Below are positions 1 through 4,746 of a stretch of 7,169 nucleotides of DNA, in pieces; positions within the stretch are counted from its first letter, which is position 1; each line of letters opens with the position of its first letter. The stretch spans positions 1 through 7,169 of the forward strand of contig DATBWU010000392.1 in NCBI GenBank assembly GCA_036514635.1. Reading direction: 5' to 3'. This DNA is from DASSFZ01 sp036514635 (GTDB lineage Bacteria; Chloroflexota; Anaerolineae; Fen-1058). Made by a program: the position numbers and the translations under genes. The notes beneath the pieces are model-generated. The model worked only from the letters and a program-made list of their open reading frames with translations, had not been told where the DNA came from and did no database searches.

Positions 1-40
1 ATTCGCCGCGCTACGCCGCTGCGCCTAATGAATCGGGCTA

Positions 41-89
41 GTCGGATTCATCCGACGCTGGGGTGTAGCCCGCCGAGTTCATCGGCGGG
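41..89. repeat. Pair of short perfect hairpins, probable dispersed repeat
   Basis: Two adjacent palindromes are visible. GTCGGA (41-46) pairs with TCCGAC (51-56) across a TTCA loop. CCCGCCGA (69-76) pairs with TCGGCGGG (82-89) across a GTTCA loop. The shared TTCA loop core and GC-rich arms suggest two copies of one hairpin unit from a dispersed intergenic repeat that continues past the left edge. No coding sequence is convincing here. The function is unknown; it lies about 120 bp beyond the rfbB stop codon and has no T-tract on either strand, so it is not a classical terminator. Confidence 0.5.
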
Positions 90-130
90 GCGGGCGCACG
101 CTGGCAACGGCCCAAGTTTCTGGGTAGCGC

Positions 131-169
131 AGCGAAGAATCTCAATGGCACCGGCAGAGACCCTTCGCT
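131..169. repeat. Imperfect inverted repeat (REP-like)
   Basis: AGCGAAG then TCTC (131-143) pairs with GAGA then CTTCGCT (157-169). This gives 11 bp with a 2x2 internal loop and a 13-nt apical loop. Sequences of this GCGAAG...CTTCGC type, with flanking CTCAGGGTGAC, are familiar as dispersed intergenic repeats in environmental bacterial genomes; that recognition is from memory, not a search. It lies 42 bp past the rfbB stop on the minus strand and could act as a 3'-end stabiliser, but no U-tract follows. Confidence 0.5.
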
Positions 170-210
170 CCGCTCAGGGTGACACGGGAACTTATTTCTG
201 CGACTCCTTA

Positions 211-1245
211 TCAGAGCGCTTCACTTCGCGCCAATCGCTCGCCATATTGCTTCTTGTAATACTCCAGGTACTCGCCGCTCTTCAGTTTCCTCCACCACCA
301 TTCGTTCGCCACGTACCATTTCACCGTCTCTTCCAATGCCTGTTCGAAGGTGTGGCGGCTGTGCCAGCCCAGCGCCCGCATCTTGCTCACGTCGAGTGAG
401 TAGCGCCGATCGTGGCCGGGCCGGTCGGCGACTTTGCGGATCAGCGAGTGCGGCTTGCCGAGCAGATCGCAGACCCTCTTCGCCATCGCGATATTCGTCG
501 TCTCCGTGCCGGTGCCCAGGTTGTAGACTTCACCGAGTTGGCCCTTGTGCAACACCACGTCGATGCCTTCGCAGTGATCGACGACGTATTGATAGTCGCG
601 CTGCTGCAGGCCGTCGCCGTACAGGGGGAGCGGCTGATCGTCGATGGCGTTGGTGACGAACAGCGGCACGGCTTTCTCGGGATACTGATACGGGCCGATG
701 TTGTTGCTGCCGCGTGTGATCGTCGCCGGCACACCGAACGACACGCAGTAGGCGTGCACCATCAGATCGCCGCCGGCCTTGCTGGCCGAGTAAGGACTGC
801 GCGTTTCGAGCGGATCGGTTTCCTTCGACGCGCCTTCAAGCACTTGTCCATACGTTTCGTCCGTTGACACTTGGTGCAGGCGCTCCAGCCCGAACGTCTT
901 CGCCGCTTCAAGCAACACGTATGTGCCGTACACGTCCGTCTGAATGAAGTGGCCCGGCTCCATCAACGATCGGTCGACGTGCGTCTCGGCGGCGAAATTG
1001 ATGATCGTGTCTATGCCGTGTTCACGGATGGTCGTCGCGACGTTAGATGCGTCACAGATATCGCCGTGCACGAAGGCGTATCGACCGGCGAAGCGCCCGG
1101 CGACATCTCGCAGGTTATCCAAATTGCCGGCGTAGGTTAGTTTGTCATAGACCACCATGTGATAATCGGGGTAGTTTTCCAGCGCGTAGCGGACGTAATT
1201 GGAGCCGATGAAGCCGGCCCCGCCTGCAACAAGAATGTTCTTCAT
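211..1245 (-). CDS. rfbB: dTDP-glucose 4,6-dehydratase
   Basis: This 344-residue protein is an extended short-chain dehydrogenase. It converts dTDP-D-glucose to dTDP-4-keto-6-deoxy-D-glucose, the second step of dTDP-L-rhamnose and related deoxysugar synthesis in the cytosol. The NAD-binding GGAGFIGS motif is at residues 8-15. The catalytic T128-D129-E130 triad lies in STDETYG, and the Tyr-Lys pair Y152/K156 lies in YSASK. Family signatures near the C-terminal half include YGDGLQQRDY and RPGHDRRY, and the tail has the usual Trp-rich and YYKKQYG pattern. Length is close to the family norm (about 340-360). The ATG at 1245 is preceded by GAGGA at 1256-1260 with 10-nt spacing. No other rml gene is in view, so the sugar end product cannot be told. 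It is transcribed divergently from dnaA. A slight departure is TDETYG where TDEVYG is usual. Confidence 0.95.
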   Translation of the reverse strand: MKNILVAGGAGFIGSNYVRYALENYPDYHMVVYDKLTYAGNLDNLRDVAGRFAGRYAFVHGDICDASNVATTIREHGIDTIINFAAETHVDRSLMEPGHFIQTDVYGTYVLLEAAKTFGLERLHQVSTDETYGQVLEGASKETDPLETRSPYSASKAGGDLMVHAYCVSFGVPATITRGSNNIGPYQYPEKAVPLFVTNAIDDQPLPLYGDGLQQRDYQYVVDHCEGIDVVLHKGQLGEVYNLGTGTETTNIAMAKRVCDLLGKPHSLIRKVADRPGHDRRYSLDVSKMRALGWHSRHTFEQALEETVKWYVANEWWWRKLKSGEYLEYYKKQYGERLARSEAL

Positions 1246-1319
1246 GATGTTCGCATCCTCAAAATTGATCGGTGGCTCTGGCTGATATCGCGGCTATCCT
1301 CAGCAGATGTGGAGTGGGA

Positions 1320-1369
1320 TGTGGATAAGGTGTGCATGTGCGTGGATAAGTACGCGATTGTGTGGATAA
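1320..1369 (-). promoter_or_regulatory. Upstream DnaA-box cluster (three boxes)
   Basis: Three 9-mers lie in the same orientation: TGTGGATAA (1320-1328), CGTGGATAA (1341-1349) and TGTGGATAA (1361-1369). Read on the minus strand they are TTATCCACA, TTATCCACG and TTATCCACA, so two are perfect DnaA boxes and one has a single mismatch. Start-to-start spacing is 21 and 20 bp, placing the boxes on one face of the helix. The cluster lies between divergent rfbB and dnaA, about 110 bp upstream of the likely dnaA -35 element. It can therefore serve as part of the origin and as an autoregulatory site for dnaA. A weaker match near 1308 was not counted. Confidence 0.85.
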
Positions 1370-1475
1370 TTCTACCATGTCTAGTGGAAGACAGAGAGAC
1401 GAGCGCGCGTGAGAAGTCGCATAGGAGTCAATCTTAAAGAATTCACAGTTTTAAGGTTGCGCGCCCGATCGCCTA

Positions 1476-1504
1476 TTGCCAAAGCCAATCTCTTGCTGTA
1501 GAAT
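1476..1504 (+). promoter_or_regulatory. Probable dnaA promoter (sigma70-type)
   Basis: A -35 element TTGCCA (1476-1481) and a -10 element TAGAAT (1499-1504) are separated by exactly 17 bp. Each differs from consensus at one position. Transcription would start near 1511, leaving a leader of about 180 nt before the preferred dnaA start at 1694. The DnaA-box cluster lies 107 bp upstream. The promoter is inferred from sequence only. Confidence 0.65.
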
Positions 1505-1514
1505 GAGCGCACGT

Positions 1515-1604
1515 TTGGACCTGGGGAGCCTGTTCACCCAAATTGTGAGTGACGAACGGCCAGGAACCAAGACTGGCGGCAAAAAGATCAGCCGCCAGTT
1601 TTTT
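1515..1604 (+). promoter_or_regulatory. Structured dnaA leader, candidate attenuator or leader RNA
   Basis: The RNA from the promoter at 1476-1504 can form a long imperfect helix. TTGG (1515-1518) pairs with CCAA (1567-1570), CCTGG (1520-1524) with CCAGG (1560-1564), CC (1529-1530) with GG (1558-1559), and GTTC (1532-1535) with GAAC (1554-1557). An intrinsic terminator (1572-1604) follows at once. A competing helix, GCCAG (1559-1563) with CTGGC (1573-1577), would break both the upstream stem and the terminator, so it is a possible antiterminator, although it is only 5 bp. This architecture is compatible with conditional termination before dnaA, or with a ~95-nt small RNA. I recognise no known riboswitch class, and the ligand or trigger is unknown. 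Confidence 0.45.
1572..1604 (+). terminator. Intrinsic terminator in the dnaA 5' leader
   Basis: A perfect 9-bp GC-rich stem is formed by ACTGGCGGC (1572-1580) and GCCGCCAGT (1591-1599) around a 10-nt loop. The downstream arm runs into six T residues (1599-1604). It points rightward and lies 77-89 nt before dnaA, yet no plus-strand gene ends upstream. It must therefore act on dnaA leader transcripts or on a separate small RNA. Confidence 0.8.
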
Positions 1605-1680
1605 GCCTCAACATCGGCGACCCCTTCACATCATCGTTTCATTTCCTATCGAACATGTCCGTCACCATGCAACCGCACTC

Positions 1681-1685
1681 GGAGG
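1681..1685 (+). promoter_or_regulatory. Shine-Dalgarno deciding the dnaA start
   Basis: GGAGG at 1681-1685 lies 8 nt before the ATG at 1694. The earlier in-frame ATGs at 1655 and 1667 have no comparable purine-rich site upstream. This favours 1694 as the dnaA start. Confidence 0.75.
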
Positions 1686-1693
1686 CTGTCGAG

Positions 1694-3082
1694 ATGAAGG
1701 CTGCTCAAGTCTGGCAAGCCGCGCTGGGCGAATTGCAGTTGCAGATGACCAGACCCACCTTCGAGACGTGGGTCAAGCCGTCCAAAGTCATCGCCTATGA
1801 AGACGGCGAGTTCATCATCGCAGTACCGTCCGCCTTCAGCAAAGATTGGTTGGAGCGCAAGCTGCTGTCGACCGTGAAGCGCTCACTCGCCGGCATCCTG
1901 GGTCGCTCGGTGGGTGTGACCTTCGTGGTGATGAGCGAGGAAGAGCAAGCCGAACCGTCCACGCTGTTGAGCGGGATCGAAAGCGCCGAGCCGGCCACTG
2001 CGTCCCCGGCACCGATCGGCAACGGGCACACTCCTGGAAACGGCAGGCCTAGCCTAGCCGGTAATTTGAACTCTCGCTACGTGTTCGACACATTCGTCGT
2101 TGGCCCCAGCAACCGACTGGCGCACGCGGCGTGCCTGGCCGTCGCAGAACGACCGGCCAGCACCTACAACCCGCTGTTCCTGTACGGCGGCGTCGGACTC
2201 GGCAAGACGCACTTGCTGCACGCCATCGGCCGCAAGTGCCAGGGTTCCGGTCTGGAAGTGTTGTATGTTTCGTCCGAGCAATTCACAAACGATCTGATCA
2301 ACGCCATCCGCAACCAGGACACGAAAGGTTTTCGGGACAAGTACCGGACGATCGACGTGCTGCTCATCGACGACATCCAGTTCATCGCCGGGAAGGAATC
2401 GACGCAGGAAGAGTTCTTTCACACCTTCAACGCCCTGCACGGCAACGGCAAGCAGATCATCATCTCCAGCGATCGCCCGCCCAAGTCGATGGTCACGCTG
2501 GAAGAGCGCCTGCGCAGCCGCTTCGAGTGGGGCCTGATCGCAGACATTCAACTGCCGGACATCGAGACGCGCACGGCGATCCTCCGCGCCAAGGCCGAAG
2601 GGTTATCGGCGTCCGTGCCGAGCGAAGTGCTCGACTTCATCGCCCGGCAGGTGCAGAGCAACATCCGCGAGCTGGAAGGCGCGCTGAACCGGGTAATGGC
2701 GCATGTCCGTTTCACCGGCGAAACTTTCAGCGTCGAGGCTGCGCGCGCGGCGCTGGCCGATCTCGTCGCACGGCCCTCCAGCCTGACCATGATTGAAGTC
2801 ATCCAGGTCGTGGCGAACTACTACAGCGTGCCGATGGACGAAATGGTCGGGCGCGGGCGTAAACAGGAATTGGTGAGGCCTCGCCAGGTGGCGATGTACC
2901 TGTGTCGGGATGAAATGCAGGTTACACTCCCGCAAATCGGCGAAGCACTGGGCGGGCGCGATCACACGACCATTATTTACGGTGTCGAGAAAATCACGCG
3001 AGAAGTCGAGCAGGACGACAATTTGCGCCGCGAGGTGTTGGCAATTCGCGAGCGGTTGTACAACCGAAACGGAGTCCGGTAA
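1694..3082 (+). CDS. dnaA: Chromosomal replication initiator protein DnaA
   Basis: DnaA is the AAA+ ATPase that binds DnaA boxes, opens the origin and recruits helicase. From the ATG at 1694 the protein has 462 residues; an in-frame ATG at 1655 would add 13 but lacks a Shine-Dalgarno. Domain I (about 1-80) starts with the typical VWQAALGELQLQ...FETWVKP pattern. Domain II (about 81-122) is a short, Ala/Pro/Ser-rich linker. Domain III carries Walker A GGVGLGKT (165-172), Walker B LLIDD (223-227), sensor I ISSDRPP (257-263), the arginine finger region ERLRSRF (271-277) and sensor II NIRELEGALNRV (323-334). Domain IV ends with the DNA-binding signature GGRDHTTIIYG (420-430). All key residues appear intact. 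Putative DnaA boxes flank the gene on both sides, dnaN is not adjacent, and a structured leader with a terminator precedes it. Confidence 0.97.
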   Translation: MKAAQVWQAALGELQLQMTRPTFETWVKPSKVIAYEDGEFIIAVPSAFSKDWLERKLLSTVKRSLAGILGRSVGVTFVVMSEEEQAEPSTLLSGIESAEPATASPAPIGNGHTPGNGRPSLAGNLNSRYVFDTFVVGPSNRLAHAACLAVAERPASTYNPLFLYGGVGLGKTHLLHAIGRKCQGSGLEVLYVSSEQFTNDLINAIRNQDTKGFRDKYRTIDVLLIDDIQFIAGKESTQEEFFHTFNALHGNGKQIIISSDRPPKSMVTLEERLRSRFEWGLIADIQLPDIETRTAILRAKAEGLSASVPSEVLDFIARQVQSNIRELEGALNRVMAHVRFTGETFSVEAARAALADLVARPSSLTMIEVIQVVANYYSVPMDEMVGRGRKQELVRPRQVAMYLCRDEMQVTLPQIGEALGGRDHTTIIYGVEKITREVEQDDNLRREVLAIRERLYNRNGVR

Positions 3083-3138
3083 TCGCGGGCATAACCCAAA
3101 TCGAATCTCAGTCCCCAGAGGGTGGTTGGCTCAAGATG

Positions 3139-3178
3139 CAGAAAAAGAGGGCGATCAGAGAAACGCCCTCTTTTTCTG
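3139..3178 (+). terminator. dnaA intrinsic terminator, possibly bidirectional
   Basis: A perfect 15-bp stem is formed by 3139-3153 and 3164-3178 around a 10-nt loop. The GC core GAGGGCG/CGCCCTC is flanked by A5 on the left and T5 on the right, within the stem. It begins 56 nt after the dnaA stop codon. The A/T symmetry means it could also stop leftward transcription coming out of the origin region. Confidence 0.88.
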
Positions 3179-3219
3179 TCAACTGGATACCCAGTGGAAT
3201 CTCGGTTGGGAACGAATTC

Positions 3220-3269
3220 TGTGGATAAGTGGCTGATAACTGTGGATAATCGGGTGGCTTTGGGGATAA
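3220..3269 (-). promoter_or_regulatory. Downstream DnaA-box cluster (three boxes)
   Basis: TGTGGATAA occurs at 3220-3228 and 3241-3249, and TGGGGATAA (one mismatch) at 3261-3269. All read as TTATCCACA-type boxes on the minus strand. Start-to-start spacing is 21 then 20 bp, identical to the cluster upstream of dnaA. A half-match GGCTGATAA (3231-3239) sits about one helical turn after the first box and may be a low-affinity site. Confidence 0.85.
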
Positions 3270-3495
3270 CTGTACCTGGTCGGGTTCTTATGTCTGATGA
3301 GCAAGCCATATATGGGGGTGCTAAATCAAGTCCAATCCAAAATATTGTCCATCATTTCTCTTGTCGAGTTTGACCGTAATGTTCTCCACCTCACTCTCAC
3401 ATTCAGAGTTGGGCCGTTTGAAATTGTTTGTCCCGGATAGAGGGTGTGGGCAACCGGCATCCCCTTCATCTTCCGGCGCGAGGCGCTCCATCCAC

Positions 3496-3548
3496 TTATC
3501 CACGCACACTACTACTTCCACTAATTATCTAAATATCTTTACACACAA
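3496..3548 (+). promoter_or_regulatory. Candidate unwinding element with DnaA trios
   Basis: A plus-orientation box TTATCCACG (3496-3504) is followed after 4 nt by CTA CTA CTT CCA CTA (3509-3523). On the complementary strand, read 3' to 5', this is GAT GAT GAA GGT GAT, matching the DnaA-trio pattern (G/A-A-T/A) in four of five units. An AT-rich run continues to about 3548. The box, spacer, trio and AT-rich order matches the basal unwinding system described for bacterial oriC. The spacer CACA is short and not strongly GC-rich. Confidence 0.55.
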
Positions 3549-3591
3549 TGTTCATCTCAAAGCACCTGTCCACACGCACCTCCTCAGCGTG

Positions 3592-3822
3592 TTATATCGA
3601 TGGGCGAGAAGCTGCGCGGAAGGTTAGGGTCACTTGCCGCGCATATCCATCTTCATCGGAACCTCGAATGAAGATTTCCTCGACATGGCCCCGGCTGCCG
3701 CTGGCCAGGCACAGCTCGAACAACTCGTCGAGCGAGGTGAAGGGGGCACTGGTTTGAGTCAGGCCCCCTTCTGGAGTCCATTGCAGGTAAACGACAGTTC
3801 CACCTTGCGAGCGTGCGGGCAT
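3592..3822 (-). CDS. Small hypothetical protein (76 aa)
   Basis: I do not recognise this family. The frame encodes 76 residues starting MPARSQGGTVVYLQW and ending TLTFRAASRPSI. Its composition looks like a genuine small soluble alpha/beta protein: alternating hydrophobic stretches (TVVYLQW, VEEIFIRG, RQVTLTF) surround an acidic helix-like segment (SLDELFELCLA). There is no signal peptide or membrane segment. It starts 32 nt after the stop of the UPF0173 hydrolase on the same strand and is probably cotranscribed with it. The start is supported by a G-rich tract (seven G, plus-strand positions 3826-3832) 3 nt before the ATG, which is an atypical Shine-Dalgarno. The reading frame continues open upstream into the hydrolase gene, so the start is not certain. 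Its stop codon borders the AT-rich end of the putative origin. Confidence 0.6.
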   Translation of the reverse strand: MPARSQGGTVVYLQWTPEGGLTQTSAPFTSLDELFELCLASGSRGHVEEIFIRGSDEDGYARQVTLTFRAASRPSI

Positions 3823-3854
3823 AAGCCCCCCCGAGCAAAGGAAATAAGCGTTTC

Positions 3855-4550
3855 TCAGAACGAGTACGTCTCGCCTGGTTTCAGGATCACCACTTTCGTC
3901 TTGCCCTGCGTGGCCGATTTGACACGCCTGGCCCACTGGCCGGCATCTTGCGCGAGCAGGTCGAAGGTATTGTAATGGATGGGAATGACCACTTTGGGCT
4001 TGATCAGTTTGACGGCGCGCAGGGCATCGTCTGGGCCCATGGTGTAGTTGTCGCCGATGGGCAGCAGAGCCACGTCGATCTTCTCTTCGCCGATCAGCTT
4101 CATATCCCCGAACAATCCCGTGTCGGCGGCGTCGTAGATCCTCTTCCCCTCGTGCGTATAAATGAGGAACCCGGCCGGGTTCCCGCCATTCGATCCATCC
4201 GGCAGCCTCGAACCGTGCAGGGCCTGGGTCAACTTCACCCGGCCGAAATCGTAGTTGAACCCGCCGCCGATGTGCTGAGAGTGAACGTGGGTATAACCGT
4301 GCTTCTCTTCGAACCATTTGCAGATTTCATCGTTGCTGATGATCAGCGCGTTGATCCGCCGGGCAATCTCCACCGCATCGCCAACGTGATCGCCGTGCCC
4401 GTGGGAGATCAGAATGTAATCGGGGACGAGAGCATCAGGTTTTACGGTTGCCGCCGGATTGTTGGACAGAAACGGATCAATCAACAGCCGTTTGCCTCCG
4501 GTCTCGATGCCGAGCGCTGCATGTCCATACCAGGTGATCAGGGTTTTCAA
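3855..4550 (-). CDS. UPF0173-family metal-dependent hydrolase (UlaG-like MBL fold)
   Basis: This 231-residue protein belongs to the metallo-beta-lactamase fold, UPF0173/UlaG-like group; family members are usually about 225-230 residues. The metal-binding HxHxDH motif is H50-G-H52-G-D54-H55. Other likely ligands are H10 in WYGHAAL, H112 (LHGS), D143 in AADTG and H192 in IPIHYNTF. No signal peptide is visible, so it is probably cytosolic. The physiological substrate is unknown for most of this family. The start is TTG at 4550, supported by a strong GGAGGAG Shine-Dalgarno (4558-4564) with 7-nt spacing and by a matching promoter at 4586-4614. It heads a likely two-gene operon with the small protein downstream, and diverges from the cNMP/PH membrane gene. 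Confidence 0.93.
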   Translation of the reverse strand: MKTLITWYGHAALGIETGGKRLLIDPFLSNNPAATVKPDALVPDYILISHGHGDHVGDAVEIARRINALIISNDEICKWFEEKHGYTHVHSQHIGGGFNYDFGRVKLTQALHGSRLPDGSNGGNPAGFLIYTHEGKRIYDAADTGLFGDMKLIGEEKIDVALLPIGDNYTMGPDDALRAVKLIKPKVVIPIHYNTFDLLAQDAGQWARRVKSATQGKTKVVILKPGETYSF

Positions 4551-4585
4551 GGGGTCTCTCCTCCAGATAGATTGGGGCTGCTCTG

Positions 4586-4614
4586 AGTATAGGCGCGCAG
4601 TGGAAGCCTGTCAA
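4586..4614 (-). promoter_or_regulatory. Promoter of the UPF0173 operon
   Basis: On the minus strand a perfect -35 TTGACA (4609-4614) is followed after 17 bp by a -10 TATACT (4586-4591). Transcription would start near 4579, giving a ~28-nt leader that contains the GGAGGAG ribosome binding site. This is the best sigma70-type match in the window. Confidence 0.8.
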
Positions 4615-4619
4615 TTTGG

Positions 4620-4648
4620 TTGGGGTGTGTTGCAATTTGTGCTACAAT
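4620..4648 (+). promoter_or_regulatory. Promoter of the cNMP/PH-def operon
   Basis: An extended -10 (TGC then TACAAT, 4640-4648) lies 17 bp after a weak -35 TTGGGG (4620-4625). Transcription would begin near 4655, leaving a ~90-nt leader that contains the large hairpin at 4686-4738. The -35 region is 5 bp from that of the divergent UPF0173 promoter. Confidence 0.55.
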
Positions 4649-4685
4649 TTTTCCGTAATGCGGTCTCGTGCCGCAACTGGAGTAT

Positions 4686-4738
4686 AACTACGGATGACAC
4701 GGATCTTCTGAAAGGCATTCCCCGTGACATCCGTGGTT
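4686..4738. repeat. Long inverted repeat in the 5' leader, dispersed-repeat type
   Basis: The arms 4686-4702 and 4722-4738 pair over 17 positions, with one A-A mismatch and one G-T wobble, around a 19-nt loop. The arm sequences ACGGATGACACGG and CCGTGACATCCGT resemble a dispersed CGTGTCATCCGTGG-type repeat that I recall from many environmental bacterial genomes. The hairpin ends 8 nt before the start codon of the downstream gene and covers the place where a ribosome binding site would be expected. It could lower or regulate translation. Confidence 0.65.
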
Positions 4739-4746
4739 GAGACAAA

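Larger units (their letters stand above)
3179..3591. other. Putative replication origin (oriC)
   Basis: This non-coding stretch between the dnaA terminator and the next gene holds a triplet of DnaA boxes (3220-3269), a single box in the opposite orientation (3496-3504), a degenerate box CTTTACACA (3537-3545), and an AT-rich segment around 3521-3548. Location next to dnaA, clustered boxes and a candidate unwinding element together fit a bacterial oriC. With the cluster upstream of dnaA, the origin would be bipartite. Short open frames here overlap the boxes and look non-coding. GC skew could not be assessed from this window. Confidence 0.75.

Noticed and set aside
28..399. 123-codon plus-strand frame at the left edge
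   Set aside because: It spans the hairpin repeats and then runs antisense to rfbB; no coding signal.
1308..1316. Possible fourth DnaA box (TGTGGAGTG)
   Set aside because: It has several mismatches at conserved positions and is out of the 20-21 bp spacing.
3382..3390. Possible DnaA box TTCTCCACC on the plus strand
   Set aside because: Two mismatches including the final conserved base; too weak to count alone.
3321..3521. 66-codon GTG-start frame on the minus strand in the origin region
   Set aside because: Somewhat protein-like, but its first codons are made of the DnaA box and trio region and no promoter or Shine-Dalgarno is seen.
3361..3627. 88-codon open frame on the plus strand in the origin region
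   Set aside because: Ser/Thr/His-rich, lacks a ribosome binding site, and runs through the DnaA box, trios and AT-rich element.
3823..4317. Upstream extension of the small 76-residue gene to 241 codons
   Set aside because: The extension overlaps the UPF0173 gene in another frame and has Arg-rich shadow composition; only the last 76 codons look coding.
3948..4586. 212-codon open frame on the plus strand
   Set aside because: It is antisense to the clear UPF0173 gene and overlaps its promoter; no recognisable motif.
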